DNA from: Bacillota bacterium
GTDB lineage: Bacteria > Bacillota > Clostridia > Christensenellales > CAG-138
Length of the DNA stretch: 37,551 nt
NCBI GenBank assembly: GCA_023395595.1
Contig: JAEWYO010000058.1
Coordinates: 1-37,551, forward strand
Reading direction: 5' to 3'
Each line of letters opens with the position of its first letter. Position 1 is the stretch's first letter. The notes beneath the pieces are model-generated. The model saw only the letters and a list, made by a program, of their open reading frames with translations, ran no database searches and was not told where the DNA came from. This document shows positions 15,354 to 24,066 of this stretch, piece after piece. The translations under genes were made by a program, and so were the position numbers.

Positions 15354-17228
15354 TTATGCGGCATCCTGCAAAAGCCCGTCCGTCCAAACATCCATCTGCT
15401 CCCGAACGAGATCAAAGTTGCCCGGTCCAAGGTCGAGATACGTTTTCAGGAACGCTGCCATATCGAACTTATCGCCAAGTTCATTCTCCGTTTCGCGATA
15501 GAGCTGTGCCAGCTGGCTGTAGCCAATCGCATAATCAAAGAAATAGTATGGCTGGTCGATGACCGTATTATAGAACAGCGGCGTGATATACTCGCCATCA
15601 AAGCCAAACCCGCTAACCGCATTCTCGACCGCAGCCTCGCTATAACCATAGTAGTTCACAAGAATGCTGATGATCGCCGGCAGAATAGCATTGATCATCA
15701 TGCTGTAGTCAAAGTAAAACCGCGAAACATCCGGGTCATACTTGGTCTGATTCTCAATCGTCAGAAATTCTGCAAATTGTGCCCAGCCCTCGGCATATCC
15801 GCCGAAATTCGCCGCGCGTTGCATGAGCCCCAGTTGATCCTGGCTGCGCTGGTAGACATACTGATACATATGTCCCGGATAGCCCTCATGCGCAAGCGTG
15901 AGCAGCAGAGTCGGGTCTTCGGTCGCGGTATTGATATAGATCGTATTGTCTTTCCAGTCGTCCATGGCCGGAATCACATATGCCGCGGGCGCAAACTGCC
16001 CCTGCAATTCTTCCGGCACATCCGTTAGTGTCAGGTTGTGTTCCGGCAGAACCGGCAGCAGCGGCTGAATCAGGGTTTGGAGATAATCGAGATCCTGCTG
16101 CATATTCCCGCTGGTCATGTTGATTTCCGCGTCATATACATCCGGCTTTTTGGCGGCAATCTGAGAAAAATCATAGAACAAGTATTGCAACTCGCTCTTG
16201 AGCATCTCCAGATTCTCTTCTACAGAAAGAGAGTTGCAGCCGCCTGCCTGCAACGTGAGTTCAAAATAATCCTTGTGGGACTCGTTGAACTTTGCAGCTT
16301 CTTCATAGCTGCGGCAGTCTTTGCGGAGCTTCTCCAGCCCATCATAGAGCGTTTGGAACGAGTTGATATATTCGTTTTTGAGCAGGCTGCTGTTCTTGTC
16401 CTTGTATTGCTTCGCCTGTTCCGGCGTCAAATCGGTGAGTTTGTCAATTCCTTCTTCAAACGTTACGTAGAGGAAGGTTGTGTCTTTCGCGTCAATAATC
16501 GCTTTGCAACCTTCGAGAATCTTATCCAGCGCAGGTTCGGTCATAAACATGCCGAGTTCCGCGCGCTTTTGTTCATAGGCAAGCACTTGTCCCATATAGC
16601 GCGGCATATCGGCCAGCAGTGTAAGATAATCCTCAACATCCTGTACATTTTTGAGCTCGAACAAAGCAAACGAAAGCGGCATGTTGGAATGCAGCCCTGT
16701 GTACTCGGTCAGCGGTTCGTAATAGTAGGAGAAGTCTGAATCCGGCGCGTCGTCTTCCAGAATGTCATGGAGAACATCATAGGAAAACTGTGTCTCCGGC
16801 TTAAGTTCTTCGCGGTTGATCGCATTCAGCTTTTCCATAAATGCGTTGCAGTCGGCAGTGATGCGCGCGTCGTCTTCTGCGGTAAACTCACCAAGTGTCA
16901 TTTTCACGCTTGCATGATCGATTTGATAGTTTGCAGGGTTATCGACAAACATATGGAGCGAATAGCCATCGTTTGTCGCATACCAACGAAATACTTCCAG
17001 ATCCAGCGCATGAAACGCGCTTTCAGCCGCATCGCTGACCTGAAATGTCGGCTCGGGCAGTGGCGTCTCTTCCGCCTGCTCGGGCGCATCGGTTTCATTG
17101 GATTCAATTGTGATAGGTTCGTTGACGGTATTGTCCGGCAGTTTGCAGGCGGAGAACGTGCTCATCAATAGAACGAGCGCCATCACAAGCGCGGTTAGCT
17201 TACTCAGTCGATTCCAGTTTTGGTTCAT
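15354..17228 (-). CDS. DUF885 family lipoprotein, putative metallopeptidase
   Basis: A 624-aa protein with a signal peptide whose lipobox (LMSTFSAC) places it on the outer face of the membrane. An acidic, Thr/Pro-rich spacer follows, then a helical DUF885 domain. The metallopeptidase-like signature HEGYPGH is near residue 445, followed by GYAEGWAQFAEFL, the second conserved segment of the family. ATG 17228 is chosen because AAGGAGAG lies six bases upstream; the longer frame to 17267 has no ribosome site. It starts 22 bp after the rluD-like gene and is probably the last gene of the lspA operon. LspA itself would process this lipoprotein. The substrate is unknown, and peptidase activity is a family-level inference. 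Confidence 0.88.
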   Translation of the reverse strand: MNQNWNRLSKLTALVMALVLLMSTFSACKLPDNTVNEPITIESNETDAPEQAEETPLPEPTFQVSDAAESAFHALDLEVFRWYATNDGYSLHMFVDNPANYQIDHASVKMTLGEFTAEDDARITADCNAFMEKLNAINREELKPETQFSYDVLHDILEDDAPDSDFSYYYEPLTEYTGLHSNMPLSFALFELKNVQDVEDYLTLLADMPRYMGQVLAYEQKRAELGMFMTEPALDKILEGCKAIIDAKDTTFLYVTFEEGIDKLTDLTPEQAKQYKDKNSSLLKNEYINSFQTLYDGLEKLRKDCRSYEEAAKFNESHKDYFELTLQAGGCNSLSVEENLEMLKSELQYLFYDFSQIAAKKPDVYDAEINMTSGNMQQDLDYLQTLIQPLLPVLPEHNLTLTDVPEELQGQFAPAAYVIPAMDDWKDNTIYINTATEDPTLLLTLAHEGYPGHMYQYVYQRSQDQLGLMQRAANFGGYAEGWAQFAEFLTIENQTKYDPDVSRFYFDYSMMINAILPAIISILVNYYGYSEAAVENAVSGFGFDGEYITPLFYNTVIDQPYYFFDYAIGYSQLAQLYRETENELGDKFDMAAFLKTYLDLGPGNFDLVREQMDVWTDGLLQDAA

Positions 17229-17250
17229 TGGTCTCTCCTTTATTCTAGAT

Positions 17251-18204
17251 TCACTCGGATTTTTCAAATGTTTGCAGGAGCGATAGCACTTTTTTTGCGC
17301 TCTCCTTTTCGCCCGCTTTCGCTAAAGCCAGCATAAAATACTCCGGCAAAGGCGCATAGAACACCATCTGTTCCCCGCTCTTTGGGTGTTTGAATGTCAA
17401 GCGATAGCCGTGTAACGCTTGTCCAATCAATCCGAACGGGCGTTTCTCCCGCCCATAGACATCGTCTCCCGTTACAGGATGCTGGATGCTGTATAGATGC
17501 ACACGAATCTGGTGCGTCCTGCCTGTTTCTAACTCAATTTGAAGCAAGGAGTATTGTCCATATCGCGCAGCAACCTGCCAGTGTGTGACGGCTTCGCGAC
17601 CACCGGGCACAATCGCCATTCGTTTACGATCGACTGGATGCCGCGCGAGCGGTGCATCCACGGTTCCGCAATCCTCGCGGATATTGCCGTCCACTAGCGC
17701 CGCATAACTTCGGCGCGCGCTGTGATCGCGAAATTGGTCACTTAGGACGCGATGCGCAATATCATTTTTGGCGACCACGAGCAGGCCGGATGTCATACGG
17801 TCGATGCGGTGCACAATTCCCGGGCGAAGCTCTCCACCGATGCCGGAAAGGTCGCGAATATGATAGAGTAGCGCGTTGACCAGTGTGCCGCTTTCGTGCC
17901 CTGGCGCGGGATGCACCACCATGCCCTGCGGTTTGTTGACCACGAGGAGATCCTCGTCTTCATAGAGGATGTCCAACGGAATATTTTCCGGCAGAACGTC
18001 CGTCTCCACAGGATCGGGATAGGTGATATCGACAAGATCGCCCACACAAACGGTAACGTTCGGCTTAACCGCCTTTCCATTGAGCAAAATCTCACCCTCG
18101 CGAATCATCCGCTGCGCCTGCGTGCGTGAAAGTTCCGTTTCGGTCGCAACAAACGAGTCGAGCCGACCCGTTGCGCTGCAGAGGATACTCTCCTGTTCAG
18201 GCAT
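17251..18204 (-). CDS. rluD: RluA-family 23S rRNA pseudouridine synthase (RluD-like)
   Basis: A 317-aa pseudouridine synthase. An N-terminal S4 RNA-binding domain (RLDSFVATETELSRTQAQRM...) is followed by the catalytic domain with D135 in HRIDRMTSGLLVVAK. ETGRTHQIRVH and PVTGDDVYG are the other RluA-family motifs. ATG 18204 overlaps the lspA stop by eight bases and has no clear ribosome site, so it is probably translated by coupling with lspA. The lspA-pseudouridine synthase order is the same as lspA-ylyB in B. subtilis. RluD-type specificity (large-subunit rRNA) is inferred from the family and not proven. Confidence 0.9.
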   Translation of the reverse strand: MPEQESILCSATGRLDSFVATETELSRTQAQRMIREGEILLNGKAVKPNVTVCVGDLVDITYPDPVETDVLPENIPLDILYEDEDLLVVNKPQGMVVHPAPGHESGTLVNALLYHIRDLSGIGGELRPGIVHRIDRMTSGLLVVAKNDIAHRVLSDQFRDHSARRSYAALVDGNIREDCGTVDAPLARHPVDRKRMAIVPGGREAVTHWQVAARYGQYSLLQIELETGRTHQIRVHLYSIQHPVTGDDVYGREKRPFGLIGQALHGYRLTFKHPKSGEQMVFYAPLPEYFMLALAKAGEKESAKKVLSLLQTFEKSE

Positions 18205-18745
18205 TTGGGTTGTCGGAATTGCCGGATTTTGCCTGGTCGGCAGAATTTTTTGCGGCAGAAATTTCTTTTTTAAACGAAACGCGCTCAAACATTGATTTCT
18301 CTTTTAAGAACAATGCATCGATGACGAGCATCACACAACCGATGCTCAGTGCGCTGTCTGCGATGTTAAACACCGGAAACGAAAACAATGGCGTAATATC
18401 CACAAAGTCGCGCACATAGGAAAGCAACGCGCGATCAACGAAGTTTCCGATCGCGCCCGCAAACAGCAGCGCGAGCGTGATCCGCGAGAAAATGGATAGC
18501 TTCTTGTGGAAACGAATGATGACAAACACGAGCGCACCGGCGACGATAAGCGTCAGCGGAATAAACAGCCAGCGGAAGCCCTCCAGCATCCCCCAGGCAG
18601 CGCCGGTGTTGTGCACATTGGTGAGTTGGAGCAGTCCGTTGATGACGGGAGCACTACTGCCGACGGGCGAAAGATAGAGCTGCACCAGATACTTCGAAAT
18701 CTGATCCAGCGCAAGCAATACAACGATGATGATAAGTTCGAGCAA
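18197..18745 (-). CDS. lspA: lipoprotein signal peptidase II (TTG start)
   Basis: LspA, 182 aa, a membrane aspartyl protease that removes signal peptides from prolipoproteins. Four hydrophobic segments lie at about residues 2-20, 58-77, 88-104 and 128-147. The catalytic aspartates should be D113 (YVRDFVD) and D130 (FNIAD), with GNFVDR before them. The start is TTG 18745: GGAGG lies eight bases upstream and no ATG is available. A charged tail of about 30 residues follows the last membrane segment. It shares an operon with the DUF885 lipoprotein, a likely substrate, and overlaps the rluD-like gene. Confidence 0.95.
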   Translation of the reverse strand: MLELIIIVVLLALDQISKYLVQLYLSPVGSSAPVINGLLQLTNVHNTGAAWGMLEGFRWLFIPLTLIVAGALVFVIIRFHKKLSIFSRITLALLFAGAIGNFVDRALLSYVRDFVDITPLFSFPVFNIADSALSIGCVMLVIDALFLKEKSMFERVSFKKEISAAKNSADQAKSGNSDNPNA

Positions 18746-18772
18746 GATAGTTTCCTCCGGTTGGTTTGATTC

Positions 18773-18801
18773 AGTATAGCACGCGGCTTAACCGCCGACA
18801 A
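18773..18801 (-). promoter_or_regulatory. internal promoter for lspA-rluD-DUF885
   Basis: On the minus strand TTGTCG (18801-18796), 17 bp, then TATACT (18778-18773) with a TGn extension. It overlaps the end of the transglycosylase gene, so the last three genes can be transcribed separately from polA. Confidence 0.6.
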
Positions 18802-19468
18802 CCGTCACAGATTGCGTATCGGTTGTAAAAAGATCAGGATAAAGCGTTGTGTAGTTTTCATAAGCCGTCATAACATTTTCGTAATAGCGTGCTGTATCCT
18901 CATATGGAATCGTAATCAGCGTGCCTTCTTTGGAAAAACGCGTGTCTTCTAGCCAATTTTTCACGGTACCATGTCCGGCATTGTATGCCGCGATGATCTC
19001 CATCGCGTTGCCATCAAAGCGTTCGCTCAAGAAGTTCAGGTACCAACATCCATATTCGATATTGATGTTTGGATCGGTAAGCATATCCAGCGAGTAGGCA
19101 AGTTCCGGATCGATCTTGTGCCCAATCCACTCCCCTGTGTCCGGCATGATCTGCATGAGTCCGATCGCACCGACATGGCTCACGGCGTTCGGGTCATTGC
19201 TGCTCTCGCAACGAATGATGGACTGCACCAGATATGGGTCGAGCTGATACTTTTTCGCATACGTTTGAATCAGATCGCTATACGCAACCGGATATTGCTT
19301 CAGCGCTTTTTGATGCTGGTCTTCTTCATACCAAATGTATCCGGCAAAACCAAGTGCGGAAAGAAGAAGGATTGCACCAAGAATGATTACGGCAATCTGC
19401 ATGCCGCTTAATTTCTTGCGCCGATTGTCTGCGTTTTTGCGCCGTTTTGCCCCACCCTTTGGATTCAA
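18788..19468 (-). CDS. membrane-anchored lytic transglycosylase (SLT domain)
   Basis: A 226-aa protein with a basic cytoplasmic N-terminus (residues 1-22), one membrane segment (about 23-46) and an extracellular SLT domain similar to Slt70/MltC-type enzymes. The catalytic glutamate is E88 in RCESSNDPNAV, followed by GAIGLMQIMPDTG and AAYNAGHGTV, the standard family motifs. It cleaves peptidoglycan glycan strands. The start is TTG 19468, whose last two bases are the first two of the coaE TGA stop. GGAGGAG lies seven bases upstream. It is co-transcribed with polA and coaE. Confidence 0.93.
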   Translation of the reverse strand: MNPKGGAKRRKNADNRRKKLSGMQIAVIILGAILLLSALGFAGYIWYEEDQHQKALKQYPVAYSDLIQTYAKKYQLDPYLVQSIIRCESSNDPNAVSHVGAIGLMQIMPDTGEWIGHKIDPELAYSLDMLTDPNINIEYGCWYLNFLSERFDGNAMEIIAAYNAGHGTVKNWLEDTRFSKEGTLITIPYEDTARYYENVMTAYENYTTLYPDLFTTDTQSVTVVGG

Positions 19469-20097
19469 ACGCGTGCTCCTCCGGCTTTCAACGTTACATA
19501 GAGCGCGTCAACCTGCGCGAGCAGGTCGTCTTCGGAACCGTTGTTGAACAGAATGGAATCTGCCAGCAGCAGCTTTTCTTCCTCTGGCATTTGCGCTTGC
19601 ATGCGGGCAAGCACCTGTTCACGTGTTAGGTTGTCCCTTTCCATCACGCGGCGGATACGACTTTCTTGGGCGCAAGAAACGACGATGTTGTGATCCATCT
19701 GCGTATGCAGTCCGCTTTCAAACAACAGCGGTACTTCAAACACCGCAATTCCGTTTGGTACGGCATCAAGGTCATGTTTGGCGCGTGCAAACAGCTCGCC
19801 GATGACATAAGGATGAATGATTTGGTTGAGCTGCGTTCGTTTTTCTTCGTCAGCAAACACGATTTGGCCCAGTCGTTTGCGGTCAATTGTTCCGTCGTCT
19901 TGTAATATCTCCCGCCCGAATGCGGAAACGACGCGGTCATAGCAAACCGCGTCGGGATCGAGCGCACGACGGGAAATCTCATCCGCGTGATAGACTCGCG
20001 CACCAAGCGCCAGAAATCGCTTTGCCGCCGTCGTCTTTCCAGAGCCGATTCCGCCCGTGAGACCGATTTTGAGATAGTTTCCGCGCTCATTCGTCAT
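19465..20097 (-). CDS. coaE: dephospho-CoA kinase
   Basis: CoaE, 210 aa, phosphorylates dephospho-CoA in the last step of coenzyme A synthesis. The P-loop GLTGGIGSGKTT is at residues 12-23. HADEISR, FEVPLLFESG and ERDNLT(R)EQ..AR are typical CoaE segments. ATG 20097 overlaps the polA stop (ATGA), and its own stop overlaps the TTG of the transglycosylase gene. polA-coaE-transglycosylase is a recurring order in Clostridia as I recall it. Normal length. Confidence 0.96.
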   Translation of the reverse strand: MTNERGNYLKIGLTGGIGSGKTTAAKRFLALGARVYHADEISRRALDPDAVCYDRVVSAFGREILQDDGTIDRKRLGQIVFADEEKRTQLNQIIHPYVIGELFARAKHDLDAVPNGIAVFEVPLLFESGLHTQMDHNIVVSCAQESRIRRVMERDNLTREQVLARMQAQMPEEEKLLLADSILFNNGSEDDLLAQVDALYVTLKAGGARV

Positions 20098-22661
20098 TTG
20101 GTTTCATACCAACTGTGTCCAACTTTCACATCCGCATCCAGCGGAACAGAAAGCTTGGCAACTTGTTCCATACTCTCATGAACCAGCGCAACCACTTCGT
20201 CCTCTTCCGATTTGGGCACGTCAAAGATCAGTTCGTCGTGCACCTGTAAGATCAGCTTTGTCTTGAGTCCGCGCTGCTGCAATACTTCACTCACCTTCAC
20301 CATCGCGAGTTTGATGATATCAGCTGCAGTACCCTGAATCGGCATATTCATTGCAACACGCTCGCCAAAGGAACGCGTGTTGTAATTGCTGCTTTTGAGC
20401 TCCGGTAGAGCGCGGCGGCGCTCAAACATCGTGATCGCGTAACCCAATCGTTTTGCGTCATCCACACTTTGTTCCAGATACGACTTCACACCCGGATAGC
20501 GGTCAAAATAGAGTTTGATATACTCGCCCGCGCGTTTGACCGGGATATCAAGATTGCGCGCAAGGCCAAAGTCACTGATGCCATAGACGATGCCAAAATT
20601 GACCGCCTTTGCCGCGCTGCGCTGCTCACTTGTCACCTCTTCAAACGGCACACGGAACACTTCGCTCGCGGTCGTGCGGTGAATGTCCTTCCCGCTGTTA
20701 AACGCGGCAATCATACCCTCGTCACCGCTAATGTGCGCGAGCAACCGAAGCTCAATCTGCGAATAATCCGCATCCACCAGTACGTTTCCCTCGGACGCGA
20801 CGAACGCTTTTCGAATCTCCCTCCCCTGCTGTGTACGCACGGGGATATTCTGCATGTTGGGTTCCGTGCTGGAAATGCGTCCGGTCGCGGTGACGCATTG
20901 GTTGAACTGCGTGCGCACGCGATCATTCGTTTCGCTGACCACGTTGAGCAGTCCATCTACAAACGTACTCTTGAGCTTCGTGATGAACCGGTATTCGAGG
21001 ATCATCGGAATAGCGGGATGCTTGTCCGCAAGTGCTTCAAGCGTCTCCGCATCGGTCGAAAACCCACTCTTGTTCTTCCGCCCTGTCGGTAAGCCGAGCT
21101 TATCAAACAGCACCTCGCCGAGTTGTTTGGGCGAAAGAATGTTGAATGTCTCGCCTGTCGTTCCATAGATATTCTTGGCGAGAGATTCACTTTGCTCGTT
21201 AAATTGCGCTTGCAGTTGCTTGAGGATGTCGCGATCCACGCGAAAGCCTTCGTGTTCCATCTGATAGAGCACGTAAGCAAGCGGAAGCTCCATGTCGGTA
21301 TAAAGCTTTGTCATGTGCGCTTCGTCCAGCTCGCGCAGCATACTCTCCTGCATGGAAAACAGCATCGCCGCGTTCGGCTTCTGGCTCGGGCAAATCCGCT
21401 CGGCAAGCATTGCAAAGCTTGTTGCGGGTCTTGTCGCGTCTAGAAGGTAGTCCGCAATCATCGCGTCAAACACGTTTGCGTGGAGCCGGATTGAGAACTT
21501 ATCGAGCAAATGCCTCAGACGTTTGGTGTCAAACGCCAGCAACTCGCAGTCTTTGTCCTCCAAGACAGGCTTAAGCGCTCCATAGAGAACCGTTTCATCA
21601 ATCGGCGTGCAGAACAAATCCGCACCCTGTACAATTTCATAATACTTCTCTTGCGAAAATGCAAACTGAACCGTTTCTCCCGCGTCGAGCGCAAAGCGTT
21701 TCACGGGAGCGGCTTTTTTGATCGCATCTGCAACAGCTTCAATTGAATCCAACTCGATACGCTGCGCCGCGGGAATCTCCGCATGTTTTGCTGCCTCCGG
21801 TGCGCTATCGCCGCCAATGCGCGCGGCAAGACCGCGCATCTCGAGCTCTAGCAGTCGCGTGCGTGCGCCGCTGATCGCGTCCGGATGGAATGCACAGTCT
21901 TCGATGGAGAGCGGAATCGGCGCGGTTGTGCAGATGGTGCCCAGTTCATAGCTCATGCGTGCGCTGCCTGCACCTGCGGCAATCTTTTCGCCGAGTTTTC
22001 CCTTGACCTCACCCGCGTGTGCCAGAACATTCTCCAGCGTGCCATATTCTTCCAGCAACTTCATGGCGGTCTTCTCGCCAACGCCCGCGATGCCTGGAAT
22101 GTTGTCGGAATTATCTCCCATCAGTCCCTTGAGGTCGCGCATACGGTCGGGTTCCAGACCATATTGCTCCTTGAGTACATCGCGGTCAAACTCCACCGTT
22201 TCGCTGATACCCTTCTTGGTCATCAGTACATGCGTACGTTCTCCGATGAGTTGCAGCGCGTCGCGATCTCCCGTGACCAGCAACGCATCAATCCCTTCGG
22301 TTTCACATTTTTTCGCGAATGTGCCGAGGATGTCGTCCGCTTCAAATCGAGGTGTCTCACAAACGGCAATGCCCATTTCGCAAAGCAGCTCTTTAAGCAG
22401 CGGAAACTGTGTGCGGAGGTCGTCTTCCGTCTCCCGCCGTCCGGCTTTGTATGCGTCAAACTGTTCGTGCCGAAATGTCGGCCCGTGCATATCAAACGCA
22501 ACAACCAGATAATCCGGATTACGCTCGATGAGTTTTAATAGCATACTCAAGAATCCGTGCAGCGCACCGGTTGGAACACCGGCGCGTGTCGTCATGGGCG
22601 GCAGCGCGTGATACGCGCGATGCATGAGGCTGTTTCCGTCGATTGCGATGAGCTGTTTCAA
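20094..22661 (-). CDS. polA: DNA polymerase I (TTG start)
   Basis: PolA, 855 aa, fills repair gaps and removes RNA primers. The N-terminal 5' nuclease domain (about 1-290) has AIDGNSLMHRAYHAL, GDRDALQL and GLMGDNSDNIPGIAGVGEKTA. The middle domain corresponds to the 3'-5' exonuclease but lacks the DxE metal ligands (it reads FALDAGETV), so proofreading is probably lost, as in Bacillus enzymes. Polymerase motifs A (VDADYSQIELR), B (RSAAKAVNFGIVYG) and C (QVHDELIFD) are intact. The start is TTG 22661, with GGAGG seven bases upstream and no better ATG. It follows pdp by 42 bp and overlaps coaE. Confidence 0.97.
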   Translation of the reverse strand: MKQLIAIDGNSLMHRAYHALPPMTTRAGVPTGALHGFLSMLLKLIERNPDYLVVAFDMHGPTFRHEQFDAYKAGRRETEDDLRTQFPLLKELLCEMGIAVCETPRFEADDILGTFAKKCETEGIDALLVTGDRDALQLIGERTHVLMTKKGISETVEFDRDVLKEQYGLEPDRMRDLKGLMGDNSDNIPGIAGVGEKTAMKLLEEYGTLENVLAHAGEVKGKLGEKIAAGAGSARMSYELGTICTTAPIPLSIEDCAFHPDAISGARTRLLELEMRGLAARIGGDSAPEAAKHAEIPAAQRIELDSIEAVADAIKKAAPVKRFALDAGETVQFAFSQEKYYEIVQGADLFCTPIDETVLYGALKPVLEDKDCELLAFDTKRLRHLLDKFSIRLHANVFDAMIADYLLDATRPATSFAMLAERICPSQKPNAAMLFSMQESMLRELDEAHMTKLYTDMELPLAYVLYQMEHEGFRVDRDILKQLQAQFNEQSESLAKNIYGTTGETFNILSPKQLGEVLFDKLGLPTGRKNKSGFSTDAETLEALADKHPAIPMILEYRFITKLKSTFVDGLLNVVSETNDRVRTQFNQCVTATGRISSTEPNMQNIPVRTQQGREIRKAFVASEGNVLVDADYSQIELRLLAHISGDEGMIAAFNSGKDIHRTTASEVFRVPFEEVTSEQRSAAKAVNFGIVYGISDFGLARNLDIPVKRAGEYIKLYFDRYPGVKSYLEQSVDDAKRLGYAITMFERRRALPELKSSNYNTRSFGERVAMNMPIQGTAADIIKLAMVKVSEVLQQRGLKTKLILQVHDELIFDVPKSEEDEVVALVHESMEQVAKLSVPLDADVKVGHSWYETK

Positions 22662-22703
22662 GCGGGTACCTCCTGCGTCTTTGTTTGGAAATTTGAAAGA
22701 AAC

Positions 22704-24020
22704 TTATCGGATGACCGCGTAGACCATGGGCGCTACGTGATCCGGCTTTGCGCCGATTTGCACCGCTGCTTTCATCGTAGACACGGCGTCATCCAGATTT
22801 TTCTCGTCGTTGACATAGAGCGTGCAGATCGCTTCGCCTGCCTTCACAGAGTCACCAACGCGTTTGTGCATGATAAGCCCCACAGCAGGATCGATGACGT
22901 CCTCTTTGGTTTCGCGGCCGGCCCCAAGCACTTGCGCCGCGCGGCCGATCAACTCCGCTTGCATACCGACGACATATCCGCTCTTATCCGACGTCACGGG
23001 AACCTGACGCTTCACACGGCAGAGTGTGTCCATGCCTTCGAGCGTGAGCAGTGCCTCATCCCCGCCGAGTTCGCGAATCATTGAGCGGAGTTTCTCCAAG
23101 CCGGATCCATTGTCGATTGCTTGTTGCAACATCGAACGCGCTTCCGCATCCGTCTTGGCTATTTTAGAGAGCAGCAACATTTGCGTACCGAGCAGCAGAC
23201 AAACTTCCAGCAACGGATCGCCGGCTGGCAACTGTCCGCAAAGCAGTTGCACCGCTTCACGAAATTCCAACGCATTGCCGACGGAGAGCCCCAGCGGCTG
23301 GTTCATGTCGGTTACAACGGCGACCACTTCGCGATTAAGGTGTTTGCCCATTTTCACCATGAGTTCGGCAAGGCGCTTTGCATCGTCCACCGTTTTCATA
23401 AAAGCGCCGCTGCCGACTTTGACATCCAAAACGATGGCATCCGAACCTGCGGCTAGCTTCTTGCTCATGATACTTGCAGCAATCAGCGGCACGCTCTGTA
23501 CGGTGCCGGTTACGTCGCGCAGGGCATACATCTTCTTGTCGGCGGGTACAAGGTTGCCGGTTTGGCCGATGACACACACGCCTGTCTTGCGAACGATCGC
23601 TTTGAAGCGGTCGATGGGCTGACCAATGTTCACACCGGGGATGGATTCGAGCTTGTCCAGTGTGCCGCCCGAGAACGCTAGGCCTCTGCCGGACATCTTT
23701 GCGACCGTTCCACCGCATGCGGCAACGAGCGGTGCGATGACCAGCGTGGTCGTGTCGCCTACGCCACCGGAGGAATGTTTGTCCACTTTGATGCCGGGGA
23801 GGTCGCTCAAATCAACCGTGTCGCCGGAACGCATCATGCTCAGCGTCAGGTCGGCCGCCTCGCGTTCGTTCATATCATTGAGCACGATGGCCATCATCAG
23901 CGCGGACATCTGATAGTCCGGAATCTCTCCGCTGACAAAACCATCCACGACGAATTGAATTTCGTCGTGCGTGAGTTCTTCATGATTCACTTTTTTCTCA
24001 ATGCAATCTACCATTCGCAT
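22704..24020 (-). CDS. pdp: pyrimidine-nucleoside (thymidine) phosphorylase
   Basis: A 438-aa phosphorylase that converts uridine or thymidine and phosphate to the free base and (deoxy)ribose-1-phosphate. The family signature SGRGLAFSGGTLDKLESIPG and the phosphate-binding segment KVDKHSSGGVGDTTTL are exact, and the C-terminal alpha/beta domain is complete. ATG 24020 has AGGAGG nine bases upstream; an in-frame ATG two codons later is an alternative. It lies 46 bp after the glycerate-kinase-like gene in the minus-strand series. Confidence 0.95.
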   Translation of the reverse strand: MRMVDCIEKKVNHEELTHDEIQFVVDGFVSGEIPDYQMSALMMAIVLNDMNEREAADLTLSMMRSGDTVDLSDLPGIKVDKHSSGGVGDTTTLVIAPLVAACGGTVAKMSGRGLAFSGGTLDKLESIPGVNIGQPIDRFKAIVRKTGVCVIGQTGNLVPADKKMYALRDVTGTVQSVPLIAASIMSKKLAAGSDAIVLDVKVGSGAFMKTVDDAKRLAELMVKMGKHLNREVVAVVTDMNQPLGLSVGNALEFREAVQLLCGQLPAGDPLLEVCLLLGTQMLLLSKIAKTDAEARSMLQQAIDNGSGLEKLRSMIRELGGDEALLTLEGMDTLCRVKRQVPVTSDKSGYVVGMQAELIGRAAQVLGAGRETKEDVIDPAVGLIMHKRVGDSVKAGEAICTLYVNDEKNLDDAVSTMKAAVQIGAKPDHVAPMVYAVIR

Positions 24021-24066
24021 ATGCGATATCCTCCTAAAACGTTTGAACTATGTTTTTGATTCTAAA

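Noticed and set aside
15126..16028. 300-codon plus-strand frame over the T-box leader and lipoprotein gene
   Set aside because: It overlaps the valS leader and promoter and the DUF885 gene on the other strand, and no motif is recognisable.
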